Assembly: GCA_036524155.1 (NCBI GenBank)
Contig: DATDCV010000687.1
Location: 1 to 17,305, forward strand
Source: DATDCV01 sp036524155
Lineage (GTDB): Bacteria; Verrucomicrobiota; Verrucomicrobiia; Limisphaerales; UBA8199
Direction of reading: 5' to 3'
DNA: 17,305 nt
The translations under genes were made by a program, and so were the position numbers. Under the pieces are notes generated by a model, which was not told the DNA's origin, did not search any database, and saw only the letters and a list, made by a program, of their open reading frames with translations. Positions 1 to 8,445 of the stretch are shown one piece after another (within the stretch, counting starts at the first letter, position 1; each line of letters opens with the position of its first letter).

Positions 1-1055
1 GGGCTTTCATTCTTCGCCGAAATTTTTGCCTCCATTCGCGACGGCCGCTCCGGCAAAGGTCCACTCTGGTTCGTATTACTGAATGCGGCTCGCATACCAA
101 GCCGAATTACGCAGCTTCCACGCCAATCGCCTTTTGATGCAGCAGTGCTGAGTTGTCTCTGAAAACTTACGAAAGTGGCTGGTTCGGTGAGGCTCGAATT
201 CTAGAAGATTCGAAAATTCAATCGTTCTTCAGAAAGTATCTGATAGGAGTTCAGCCGTTCATCCCTCACCACAAGCCAAAATCAAGCAGTCAGGAAAACT
301 TTTTGGCGAAAGCTGCAATCTCCCTGGCGCATTACGGGGGGAATGGAAACAGGTTTTGACCTCCGCAAAGAAACGGCATCAGGCCCGGACAAGAGCCGGT
401 TGTCATGCAAGCTGATTCCGGCAAAGAACCGAGCCGGCAGGCGACCCGAACCCACGGCATGCTCGTCTCGGAGCTCGCCGCCATTTTGTTTTGCCTTCAA
501 ACCAGCAACAGTGCCACCCAAAGCACGCTGTGTAGACCTCCGTTCTAGCGGGAATCGGAAGAACAACTGCTTGTTTTTCGAGGGCTCGAAATTTCGAAGA
601 CCATGCACCGACGTGCTTTCAGAACGTTACCCCTTGGAAGTTAAAGCATTCTGCATTGCAGAGGTCGTTGGCACGGTCGCTGCGAAAGCCATGTCTTGCA
701 TGGTAACTGCATTTAATCCGATGAGCCGCAATCGCAACTCGGTGCTCAGCTCGAAAGCTGACGGGCCAAACACCCAGACAGAGCACTCGTTGTATACGCG
801 TGATCGTCACCGAAGCATGAGGACACAGATTTACTCCTGCCACCTCAAGGCGCTGGGCGCGCCGACGTTCGCCACAGCGGTAGCTGCGCCGCGATCCTGC
901 CTGAGACCTTGCCTGACTCTATGCGCGCCCAGCGCCTCTTCTACCACCGGTGGCCAAAGCTTGGAAAGCAACCAGCGGCTTTCGCTCATTGCCATTAGTT
1001 GAACCATTACGACAACAGATCAAAACACGATCAAACCGTCCTTATAAGTTCCTTT
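1..1055. other. Upstream region without a confident gene
   Basis: I see no convincing gene here. The frame starting at base 1 stays open for 50 codons to a TGA at 151-153 and could be the tail of a gene entering from the left, but the peptide is not recognisable. A 219-codon open frame at 343-1002 is rich in Cys, Arg and Ser with no domain-like pattern and is probably spurious. No tRNA or rRNA was recognised. Short palindromes are present: TCGAAT/ATTCGA at 194-213, TTCGAG-GG-CTCGAA at 577-590 overlapping TCGAAATTTCGA at 586-597, and CCACCGGTGG at 944-953. The strongest structure, at 848-937, is listed separately. The region probably holds the promoter of the efflux operon, but I could not pick a convincing -35/-10 pair. 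Confidence 0.5.
848..937. repeat. Perfect 15-bp GC-rich inverted repeat, 60-nt loop
   Basis: The left arm at 848-862 (AGGCGCTGGGCGCGC) is the exact reverse complement of the right arm at 923-937. The arms are separated by 60 nt. As RNA this would be a very stable stem about 120 nt before the first efflux-operon start codon. It lacks a following T-run, so it is not a canonical intrinsic terminator. It could be a REP-like intergenic repeat, a leader structure, or part of a mobile-element end. A 10-bp palindrome (CCACCGGTGG, 944-953) follows seven bases later. Confidence 0.8.
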
Positions 1056-2030
1056 ATGTATCAATCCATTTCCTTGCATGCGGTTCTTGGTTGGTTCGGT
1101 TTGTTGGCCGTCTGTATTGGCCTCAACGAACTGTGCCGACGCAGCAAATGGTTCTCGCTGCTCATGTTCCTCGGCCTGCCGGCCATCCTGACCTTTAGCC
1201 TCTGGCCGCACAGCGCCGGCCCGGGCACAACTATGAACACATGGTTCTACTGGGTTAAGACCTATTCCGTCATGGCGGGTTGCCTGGGCTTCATGGCTAT
1301 CCGCTTCATACCTGGTTTGGCCAAAAACAAGTGGGCCCTCCTCTTTCCCGCCTTGATCCTGGCTGTGAACATCGCGGAGGCGGTCATCCGCGATTTCCAG
1401 GTCTACGGCATGCATCTCAACGGCCAACTCCTCGAGGGCATGGCTACGCGGAGTGGCCCCTGGAACATCATGAACGGAATCGCCGGCATCCTGAACATCC
1501 TGACCATCTCCGGCTGGCTCGGTATTTTCATTACCAAGGACAAGAAGAAGGACATGATCTGGCCGGACATGCTCTGGTTCTGGGTGATCGCCTACGACCT
1601 GTGGAACCTGGCCTACGGCTACAACTGCGTCGGCGACCAATCGTTCTACTCCGGATTCTGCATACTCGCCGCAGCAACCATTCCGGAGCTGACCTGGCGA
1701 AAGGGCGCTTATCTGCAGCACCGCGCCCAAACGCTGGCCTACTGGATGATGCTCTGTATGAGCTTCTCGTACCTATTCGATAATTCCAAATTCGCGGTGA
1801 AGGGCTCGCTCAATCCCACCGCCCTGTTCCTGGTCAGCTTCCTGGCGCTCGTCTGGAATATCGCGGTTCTCGTCTATCACTTCGCCAAGGTATTCAAATA
1901 CAAGCGCAACATCGCTGTCGGGGTGCATTCCGATGTGGGGGAGTACAAGGAACTGGCCTCCGAGCGCGGGGACCAGGCGCCCACCAGCCTTGCTGCGCCT
2001 GGGCTTGGCGCGAACCTCGAACTCACATGA
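1056..2030 (+). CDS. Polytopic membrane protein, DUF5692-like
   Basis: This is a 324-residue integral membrane protein with about nine hydrophobic segments (roughly residues 5-26, 32-50, 64-84, 92-111, 139-159, 170-188, 196-211, 227-241 and 256-277), ending in a hydrophilic cytosol-like tail after residue 280. It is very rich in Trp, Met and Tyr, with conserved-looking patches such as GPWNIMNG near residue 134 and DLWNLAYGYN near 181. The overall look resembles the DUF5692 family of unknown function; that assignment is from memory of the pattern. The ATG at 1056 is preferred over a TTG at 999 because the 19 residues it would add are hydrophilic and the first membrane helix starts just after the ATG. 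No clear Shine-Dalgarno precedes either. Its last codons overlap the adaptor's ATG by 4 nt (ATGA), so the two may be translationally coupled. No function in efflux is known to me. Confidence 0.75.
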   Translation: MYQSISLHAVLGWFGLLAVCIGLNELCRRSKWFSLLMFLGLPAILTFSLWPHSAGPGTTMNTWFYWVKTYSVMAGCLGFMAIRFIPGLAKNKWALLFPALILAVNIAEAVIRDFQVYGMHLNGQLLEGMATRSGPWNIMNGIAGILNILTISGWLGIFITKDKKKDMIWPDMLWFWVIAYDLWNLAYGYNCVGDQSFYSGFCILAAATIPELTWRKGAYLQHRAQTLAYWMMLCMSFSYLFDNSKFAVKGSLNPTALFLVSFLALVWNIAVLVYHFAKVFKYKRNIAVGVHSDVGEYKELASERGDQAPTSLAAPGLGANLELT

Positions 2031-3241
2031 ACACTTTACGACTGACCAACAGAGGCACTCACCCTGGGCGTGACATTCTCATGAAAATACAAACAGCACT
2101 TATGACCAAGCATTCAAACCCGATACTCCGCGTTGCCTACGCCGGCGGCGGCACACCAATACTGCTTTGCGTTGCCATGGTTCTCGTCGGTTGTGGTAAA
2201 CCTCCAGCGGCCAGGCCACCCGAAAAAGCGCTGGTGCGCACGGCAGTCGTTGAGCCGCTGGACAATCTTCGCTCCGATGGCCAGGCATCCTACCTTGCAG
2301 GCGTCAAATTCGATCACGAGACGGCCCTCAACTTCAAAGTGGGCGGGATCGTGGCAGTCATCGGCCCGGCCACAAACGCGGACTGGGATGAAGGGACGCC
2401 GGTCAAGGCCGGGACCGTGCTGGCCGAGTTGAAGCAGTCGGATTTCCAAAACGCGTTGGACATGGCGCGCGCCAAAGCGGAACTGGCCGACAAGACTCTG
2501 GAGCGTTTCCGGAAACTGCGCGCGACGGATGCCATTTCGCAGCAGGAGCTCGATGTGATTGAGGCTGAGTGGCGCACGGCGCACGCGGCTTTGGACCAGG
2601 CGGAGCAGAACCTTCAAGACTCGCACCTGGTGGCGGACAAAAATGGAGTCATTCTGGCGCGCTATGTAAACCGGGGCGTCACGGTCCCGCCGGGCCAGCC
2701 GGTGTTGCGTTTTGCCGATACCAGCTTGATGTCCGTCGAGTTGGGCTTGCCGGACCGGCTGGTGGGACGCGTCACGCCCGGAAAGGAGATCGACGTCGGG
2801 GTTTCCGCACTCGAAGGCCTGCCTCCGTTCAAAGGCCGGGTGTCCGAGGTGGGAGTGGCGGCGAACGGGGAAGGCCGATTGTTTCGCGTCGTCATCAAAG
2901 TGCCGAACCCGGATGGCGTCCTGCGTTCCGGAATGACCGCGCGCATCCGCGTCGGCGACGCTTCCCCAACGGCCTCCGGCACGGTTTGCATTCCCCTCTC
3001 TGCGTTGGTGACGCTCGTATCCGAGGGGGGTTTACAAGTGAACGCGCCAACGCAAGTAGGAGTCTTTGTCGTCCAGGACGGCAAAGTGGTGAAGCGGCCG
3101 GTGAAGACCGGCGACATTCTCAACAGTTCCATTCTCATTACCGAAGGGTTGCACCCGGGTGAACAAGTAGTAACTGCCGGTGCGAGTTTTCTTTTCGACG
3201 GCGCGCCGGTCGAAATCGCTCCAGAAATGGCCAGGAAGTAA
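2027..3241 (+). CDS. RND efflux periplasmic adaptor (membrane fusion protein), lipoprotein
   Basis: This is the adaptor of a tripartite efflux pump; it would bridge the RND permease and the outer-membrane channel in the periplasm. The N-terminus has a hydrophobic segment ending in a lipobox (LVGC, lipidation at Cys56 in this numbering). Then come a first beta-barrel/lipoyl half (about 85-135, with VGGIVAVI and the TVLAELKQSDF motif), an alpha-helical hairpin rich in Ala, Glu and Leu (about 137-197), a second lipoyl half (about 203-230, VILARYVNRGVTVPPGQPVLRFAD region), a beta-barrel (about 235-310, ending SGMTARIRVG) and a membrane-proximal domain (about 318-398). The length of 404 is normal for the HlyD/AcrA family. 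The start is uncertain: ATGs at 2081 and 2102 are in frame and would give a more usual signal peptide of 38 or 31 residues to the Cys. None has a good Shine-Dalgarno. The substrate cannot be told from the sequence. Confidence 0.92.
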   Translation: MNTLRLTNRGTHPGRDILMKIQTALMTKHSNPILRVAYAGGGTPILLCVAMVLVGCGKPPAARPPEKALVRTAVVEPLDNLRSDGQASYLAGVKFDHETALNFKVGGIVAVIGPATNADWDEGTPVKAGTVLAELKQSDFQNALDMARAKAELADKTLERFRKLRATDAISQQELDVIEAEWRTAHAALDQAEQNLQDSHLVADKNGVILARYVNRGVTVPPGQPVLRFADTSLMSVELGLPDRLVGRVTPGKEIDVGVSALEGLPPFKGRVSEVGVAANGEGRLFRVVIKVPNPDGVLRSGMTARIRVGDASPTASGTVCIPLSALVTLVSEGGLQVNAPTQVGVFVVQDGKVVKRPVKTGDILNSSILITEGLHPGEQVVTAGASFLFDGAPVEIAPEMARK

Positions 3242-3244
3242 ACC

Positions 3245-3250
3245 AGGAGA
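3245..3250 (+). promoter_or_regulatory. Ribosome binding site of the RND permease gene
   Basis: AGGAGA lies 9 nt before the ATG at 3260, directly after the adaptor's stop codon. It fixes the permease start and is one of the few clear Shine-Dalgarno sites in the window. Confidence 0.8.
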
Positions 3251-3259
3251 AACACTCCC

Positions 3260-6200
3260 ATGTCAAAAGAAGCTGAAATCAAAACGGAGTCCGTGCCTTC
3301 GCCCGCCGCAGCGCACGACGCACCTATGCACAACACCGACGGCTCCGGCGCGCAGGCGGGTGGAATAGCTCAATTCTTCGTTGAGCATCGGGAAGTGAGC
3401 TGGCTGGCGTTGATCGCCGTGCTGGTCTGGGGCGCGGTGGCTTATACGAAGCTGGGCCAGCAGGAAGACCCGACCATTCCGCAACGAACGGCGATGCTGG
3501 TGGCCGTGTTTCCGGGCGCGACGGCTTCGAAGGTGGAGGAGTTGGTCTCTAAACCTCTCGAGCGCAAGATCAGCGAACTCGATTCTATCGAGGAGATCAA
3601 GACGACCACGCGCCCCGGAGTCGCCACGATGAACATCAAACAGCTCCCGGGATCGAAGGCGAAGATCGACCAGGAGTGGGACAAGGTCCGTGCCAAAATC
3701 AACGAAGTGCAGTTGCCTGATGGCGCGCGACCGCCCTGGCTGAACACCGATTTCGGCAACACCATCACGCTGCTGTTTGGATTGGTCAGCCCGCCGATTT
3801 CGGATGCGGAGTGCGTCGCGCGGGCCAATCTTTTGCGGGAGCGCCTCGCCGATCTCCGGGGAGGAGCGCCAGCCACGAATCACGCTGCGGTGGCGGCATG
3901 GCTCCCATCCATGGATGCGAATTCTCTTCAGGTGCTCCGCGGCCGATTCGAGGTCGCGGTCCGGACGGCGGGGCTGGCCAAAGAGGTGCGAACGACCCAA
4001 GGCCCGTCGTTCATTCTGGCCGACCTGGAAACCGCGGCCTGCCGGGCGGACCTGGAGAGCTTTATCGCCGGGTTCATCAGGACGTTCACCGGCACGGACC
4101 GTGAGCTGTTTCATCCGGATTTCACGAACCCGATCCTGCTACTGGGCGATGAGGATCCGCTGCCGCAGATCCGCGCCTCGGCTCCGCCCAGATACAGCTA
4201 TCGCACGCTCGAGTTGCTGGCGCGGGATTTTGAAGACGAGCTCAAGCAAGTCGCCAGTGTCGGCAAAGTCACCAAGGTCGCGATAGTCGAGGAAGCGGTG
4301 TATCTGCTGTTTTCGGATGCCAATCTCGCCGGCTACGGGCTGACGCCGCCAATGGTCATGGGTTCGATCAACGCGCGCAACGCAGTCATTCCCGGCGGCA
4401 CGATGCGAACCGAGGGGCGCAATTTCCCCGTGCAGCTTTCCGGCGAGTACAAAACCGAGAAGGACATGCTCGGGACTGTCGTGGGCCTCAGCCGCGAAGG
4501 CGCGCCGGTTTACCTGCGCGATGTCTTTGACGTCCGCAGGATGTATGAATCGCCGATTTCCTATAAGGTGGACATCCTCGGGCGGGCAGGCCGGGACGGG
4601 TCGCTGGATTCGCGCCGGGCCGTGATGGTCGCGGTCGAGATGCGCGATGGGAAGATCATCCGATATTTCAACGATGACGTGATGAAGGCGGTCGAAAGGA
4701 TGAAATCGCGCACACCCGAGGGCCTCGAATTCCGTGTGCTGTCCGACCAACCCACGGCCGTCGAGCATCGCATCCATCACTTCATGCGCTGCTTTATGGA
4801 GGCGGTGACCATCGTCATTATTGTGGCGTTGTTCCTGATGGATTGGCGCTCGGCGCTGGTGCTGGCCACAGCCATTCCCCTGGGCGTTGCTATGACCTTC
4901 GTGGGCATGCAAGTCATGGGCATCCCCCTGCAACAAATCTCCATCGCGGCGCTCATCATCGCCCTGGGATTGTTGGTGGACGTGCCGGTGGTCGCTTCCG
5001 ATGGCATCAACCGCGAGTTGCATCGGGGGGAACCGCGGTTGCGCGCGGCATGGCTTGGGCCGCTTCGTCTGCGGCAGCCTATGGTGTTCGGCACCCTGAC
5101 CTGCGTCTTCTCTTTCCTGCCGCTGCTGCTGCTCTCCGGCGACAAAGGCGAGTTTATGAAGAGTCTGCCAGCGGTGGTCACCCTTGCCCTGCTTTCGGCC
5201 TTGCTGGTTTCCAATACGTTCCTCCCGCTCATCAGCTACTACGTTCTGCGCGGGCAGAAAGGGTTCGATGAAGGCGGCGAGGTGCGTTCGTTCTTCCTGT
5301 TCCGGATTGTGGACCGGACACTGATGGCGCTGTTGCCACGCTACCGCGCTGCCCTGCAGGGCTCGCTCAAACGCCCCTGGCTGTCTCTTGGTGTAGCCTA
5401 CTCCGTGCTGGCGCTGGTCTGCTTGGTGTTGTTCCCCCGGCTTGGCAGCCAGTTCTTTCCGCCGGCTGAGCGCAATCAATTATTGGTAGACATCGAGACG
5501 CCCTCGACCGATTCGCTGACCAGCATGCGGGCCGCCGTGGATCAGGTAGTGGCTGTGCTCAAGAAGCACGAGGAAATCGCCACGGCCGCCGTGTTCTCTG
5601 GCGGCACCGCCCCGCGGTTCTATTACAATGTCGAACCGAAGGCGCCGGCAAACTACCTAGCGCAGATACTCATCAATACGCGCCACGCCGACGAGGTGAA
5701 TAGCCTTATCGTCAAGTTGCGCCGCGAGCTGGATGAATCGATTCCCGGGGTGCGCTGCGTCGTCAAGCCCCTCGAGCAGGGTCCGCCAGTCAACGAACCG
5801 GTTCAAATCCGCGTCAGCGGAGAGAACCTGGACAAGCTGCGCCTCCTCGCCGATAAAGTCGCGGCCGAATTGCGAGCAGCAGGCGGCTACCACGTCTTTG
5901 ACGACCTCGGCCTCCGCATGCCCAACATTCAGGTCGATATTGACCAGGACCGCGCGAATTCACTGGGCTTGAATAACAGGCAAATCGGAGGTGTGGCCCT
6001 GTCCTCCTTTGCCGGTTTGCAGGTGACGGAACTGCGCGAAGGCGACCGGCTCATTCCCGTCCTCGTTCGCGGCCGCATCGAAGACCGCAGCGAAGTCGAG
6101 AAGCTGCGTGGCCTCTATGTGCCGACTCCGGACGGGAAGAGCGTTCCTTTCGAGAGCTTCTCTAAGCTCTGCGTCCAGCCGGAGTTCGTCAGAATTCCTC

Positions 6201-6856
6201 ACTACAACCAGCTTCGCACGGTTACCGTCAAATCCTACGCGCCGTTCGGGGAGTTGGCCTCGCAGGTGTTGGACCGTGCGCGGCCGGGCCTCGCGAAAAT
6301 TAAATTGGAGCCCGGTTACGAATTGAAAATCGCCGGTGAGGACGAGGAATTACGCAAGAGCAGGGCGGAAATGCAAACGGTGCTGATGGTTTCGCTGGCA
6401 CTTATTGTCATTACGTTGGTCCTGCAGTTCCGCTCGGTCATCAAAGCGTCAGTAGTCATGCTGACGGTGCCGCTGGTGCTCATCGCCTCCGTGTTTGGGC
6501 TCTTTGTCACCGCCTCTCCCTTCGGGTTCATGGCCATGCTCGCCGTGATTAGCCTAATTGGCGTGATCGTGTGCAACATGATCGTGCTCAGTGAGCACAT
6601 CGAGCATACACGCGCGCTGGGTCTGCCGTTGGAGGAGGCACTGGTGAAGGCCGGTCTGGCCCGTCTGCGACCGGTCCTGATGACTGTCCTTGCGACGTCC
6701 GGCGGTCTGTTCCCGCTGTTTCTCAGCGGCGGTGCGCTTTGGCATCCGTTGACGGCGGTTCACATCTTCGGCCTGGTCTTCGCCCCGTCGCTGACACTGC
6801 TCATGCTGCCGACGCTCTACTACGTCCTCTGCGCCAAACTGAAAATCATCAAGTAA
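3260..6856 (+). CDS. RND efflux permease with a large porter-domain insertion
   Basis: This is the proton-driven inner-membrane pump of the AcrB/hydrophobe-amphiphile superfamily. Transmembrane helix 1 is at about 47-64, after a roughly 40-residue soluble N-terminus. TM2-6 lie within about 510-665, TM7 at about 706-725 and TM8-12 within about 1038-1190. The porter loop motifs VFPGATASKVEELVSKPLE (about 83-101) and GSQFFPPAERNQ (about 729-740) are family hallmarks. At 1198 residues it is about 150 longer than typical members. Most of the excess lies at about 178-310, between LLFGLVSPP and YSYRTLELLARDFEDEL, an unusual insert in the first porter loop. The TM4 acidic pair of AcrB (D407, D408) reads D574-V575, with an Asp later at D581. 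The TM10 position matching K940 appears as C1105, before N1106. These changes suggest a modified proton relay, as in divergent RND subfamilies. The gene sits 18 nt after the adaptor and 8 nt before the outer-membrane factor. Substrate unknown. Confidence 0.95.
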   Translation: MSKEAEIKTESVPSPAAAHDAPMHNTDGSGAQAGGIAQFFVEHREVSWLALIAVLVWGAVAYTKLGQQEDPTIPQRTAMLVAVFPGATASKVEELVSKPLERKISELDSIEEIKTTTRPGVATMNIKQLPGSKAKIDQEWDKVRAKINEVQLPDGARPPWLNTDFGNTITLLFGLVSPPISDAECVARANLLRERLADLRGGAPATNHAAVAAWLPSMDANSLQVLRGRFEVAVRTAGLAKEVRTTQGPSFILADLETAACRADLESFIAGFIRTFTGTDRELFHPDFTNPILLLGDEDPLPQIRASAPPRYSYRTLELLARDFEDELKQVASVGKVTKVAIVEEAVYLLFSDANLAGYGLTPPMVMGSINARNAVIPGGTMRTEGRNFPVQLSGEYKTEKDMLGTVVGLSREGAPVYLRDVFDVRRMYESPISYKVDILGRAGRDGSLDSRRAVMVAVEMRDGKIIRYFNDDVMKAVERMKSRTPEGLEFRVLSDQPTAVEHRIHHFMRCFMEAVTIVIIVALFLMDWRSALVLATAIPLGVAMTFVGMQVMGIPLQQISIAALIIALGLLVDVPVVASDGINRELHRGEPRLRAAWLGPLRLRQPMVFGTLTCVFSFLPLLLLSGDKGEFMKSLPAVVTLALLSALLVSNTFLPLISYYVLRGQKGFDEGGEVRSFFLFRIVDRTLMALLPRYRAALQGSLKRPWLSLGVAYSVLALVCLVLFPRLGSQFFPPAERNQLLVDIETPSTDSLTSMRAAVDQVVAVLKKHEEIATAAVFSGGTAPRFYYNVEPKAPANYLAQILINTRHADEVNSLIVKLRRELDESIPGVRCVVKPLEQGPPVNEPVQIRVSGENLDKLRLLADKVAAELRAAGGYHVFDDLGLRMPNIQVDIDQDRANSLGLNNRQIGGVALSSFAGLQVTELREGDRLIPVLVRGRIEDRSEVEKLRGLYVPTPDGKSVPFESFSKLCVQPEFVRIPHYNQLRTVTVKSYAPFGELASQVLDRARPGLAKIKLEPGYELKIAGEDEELRKSRAEMQTVLMVSLALIVITLVLQFRSVIKASVVMLTVPLVLIASVFGLFVTASPFGFMAMLAVISLIGVIVCNMIVLSEHIEHTRALGLPLEEALVKAGLARLRPVLMTVLATSGGLFPLFLSGGALWHPLTAVHIFGLVFAPSLTLLMLPTLYYVLCAKLKIIK

Positions 6857-6864
6857 TTCACGCC

Positions 6865-8319
6865 ATGCGACCTTCACTTTTCAACAAAGCCGTCCTGTCC
6901 GCCGCTGTACTTTCCCTTGCCGGATGCGCCGTTGGCCCGAACTACAAACGTCCCGCGGTGGACGCGCCCTCTGGCTTCCGGGGTGGAACCAACGACGTTT
7001 CCACTAACTCGCTGGCCGACCTGCCATGGTGGAGCGTCTTCAAAGATCCGGTGCTCCAGGACTTGATACATGTCGCGCTCACCAACAACTTCGACCTTCG
7101 GATCACCCTCACGCGGGTAGATCAGGCCCGGGCGCTGCAAGCGCAGGCGCGCTCGCAATTCCTGCCGCAGGTTGGATACGCGGGCGAGGCCAATCGGGGC
7201 AAAAACGAGTATCTGGGCCTGCCCGTTCCTAATGGCGGTCAGACCATGAATAGTTTCCTGGCGGGATTCGGAGCGGTTTGGGAAATTGACCTCTGGGGTC
7301 GCGTCCGCCGCATGAATGAAGCGGCACGCGCCAACTTCATGGCCACGCAAGAAGGCCGACGCGCCGTCCAGATTTCCGTCGTCAGCGCTGTCGCGGGTGC
7401 CTATTTTGGGTTGCTGGAACTCGACGATCAACGAGCCATCGCCGAGCGCACCAGGGAATCCTACCAGCGCACACTGAAACTCTTTGCCGACCAGCATGCT
7501 GGCGGCCTGGCCTCCAAGCTGGAAGTGAGCCGCGCTGAACTCGCTTTGCGCACCGTCACGGCAACAATCCCGGAAATCGAGCGGCAAATCGGCCTCAAAG
7601 AGAATGAAATCAACACGCTGCTTGGCCGCAACCCTGGTCCGGTCGCCCGCACTTCGACGTTGCTGGCGCAGGAAATGCCGGTGGAAATTCCGGTCGGCTT
7701 GCCGTCGAGTTTGCTCGAGCGCCGCCCCGACGTGCGCGCGGCCGAGCAAGGCGTCCGCGTCGCCAACGCTCAAATTGGCGTGGCCATCGGAGATTTCTTT
7801 CCACGCATCGGCCTCACGGCCTTTTACGGCGGCACGAGTACCGATCTCGACAATATACTCAAAAACCAGGCGAACATCTGGTCCGCCGCAGCCAGCGCCG
7901 CTGGCCCGGTTTTTACCGGAGGCCGTTTGACTGGCCGTTACCGCCAATCGAAGGCCGCTTGGGAAGAAGCCAAGCTCCATTACGAGCAAGCGGCGCTTGC
8001 TGCCTTCCGCGAAGTGTCCGACGCACTTATCTCGCGCCTGCGATTTGAAGACGAGCGCGTCGAGCAAAGCCAGGCCGTCGGCGCCGGCCGCGACGCCGTG
8101 TCAGTAGCAACCGACCGCTACAAGGAAGGCAAAGCAAGCTACTACGAAATTCTGGAAGCTCAGCAGCAGCTCTTTCCCGCCGAGAACACCCTCTCGCGGA
8201 TCGAAGCCGGGCGCCGCCTCGCTGTCGTTCAGCTCTACAAAGCGCTGGGTGGCGGCTGGTCGCTTAAGGACTCCGAGTGGGCAGGAGTCAACGCACAGGT
8301 CACCTCCCAACAGCGTTAG
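6865..8319 (+). CDS. RND efflux outer-membrane factor, NodT family lipoprotein
   Basis: This is the TolC-like channel that completes the pump. The 484-residue protein starts with a lipoprotein signal peptide (LSLAGC, Cys21) followed by the typical GPNYKRP motif of NodT/OprM proteins. Two OEP repeats follow: WWSVFKDPVLQDLI near residue 51 opens the first, with the coiled helix QARALQAQARSQFLPQVGY and the WEIDLWGRVR motif. The second half begins around PSSLLERRPDVRAAE and contains AIGDFFPRIGLTAFYGG and YKEGKASYYEILEAQQQLF near the end. An in-frame upstream start at 6739 would overlap the permease by over 100 nt and put 42 non-signal-like residues before the signal peptide, so the ATG at 6865 is chosen. 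It is 8 nt after the permease stop, with no strong Shine-Dalgarno, which suggests translational coupling. It is the last gene of the operon. Confidence 0.93.
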   Translation: MRPSLFNKAVLSAAVLSLAGCAVGPNYKRPAVDAPSGFRGGTNDVSTNSLADLPWWSVFKDPVLQDLIHVALTNNFDLRITLTRVDQARALQAQARSQFLPQVGYAGEANRGKNEYLGLPVPNGGQTMNSFLAGFGAVWEIDLWGRVRRMNEAARANFMATQEGRRAVQISVVSAVAGAYFGLLELDDQRAIAERTRESYQRTLKLFADQHAGGLASKLEVSRAELALRTVTATIPEIERQIGLKENEINTLLGRNPGPVARTSTLLAQEMPVEIPVGLPSSLLERRPDVRAAEQGVRVANAQIGVAIGDFFPRIGLTAFYGGTSTDLDNILKNQANIWSAAASAAGPVFTGGRLTGRYRQSKAAWEEAKLHYEQAALAAFREVSDALISRLRFEDERVEQSQAVGAGRDAVSVATDRYKEGKASYYEILEAQQQLFPAENTLSRIEAGRRLAVVQLYKALGGGWSLKDSEWAGVNAQVTSQQR

Positions 8320-8377
8320 CCATTGATGTCGATTACCCAAGTGGCCAGGGAAAGTCCCTTTGAACTCTCGAGGTCTG

Positions 8378-8422
8378 AAAGGCACTCTTGAGAAACCAAG
8401 CTACTCCCGGACGTGCTTTTTT
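8378..8422 (+). terminator. Weak candidate terminator of the efflux operon
   Basis: AAAGGCAC (8378-8385) can pair with GTGCTTTT (8413-8420) with one G-U pair, leaving a long 27-nt loop and followed by TT. A smaller hairpin, AGGGA-AAG-TCCCT (8347-8359), lies just upstream. Neither is a strong intrinsic terminator. They lie in the 126-nt gap between two convergent genes, where termination is expected. Confidence 0.25.
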
Positions 8423-8445
8423 GAAATTGCCCACGCCGCTGGCCT

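Noticed and set aside
789..802. TGTATACG shared between the left region and the tnsA upstream region (17259-17266) as a possible pair of transposon ends
   Set aside because: An 8-base match between stretches this long is expected by chance, and no longer similarity surrounds it.
343..1002. 219-codon open frame on the plus strand
   Set aside because: Its translation is rich in Cys, Arg and Ser, has no hydrophobic-core or motif pattern, contains the inverted repeat at 848-937, and lacks a ribosome binding site.
4139..5479. 446-codon open frame antisense to the RND permease
   Set aside because: It is fully covered by the permease on the other strand; its His/Gln/Arg-rich translation is typical of a GC-rich antisense shadow.
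6739..6864. Upstream extension of the outer-membrane factor gene
   Set aside because: It would bury the lipoprotein signal peptide behind 42 residues and overlap the permease by more than 100 nt.
6874..8067. 397-codon open frame antisense to the outer-membrane factor gene
   Set aside because: The sense frame has a lipobox and NodT-family motifs throughout; the antisense frame shows none.
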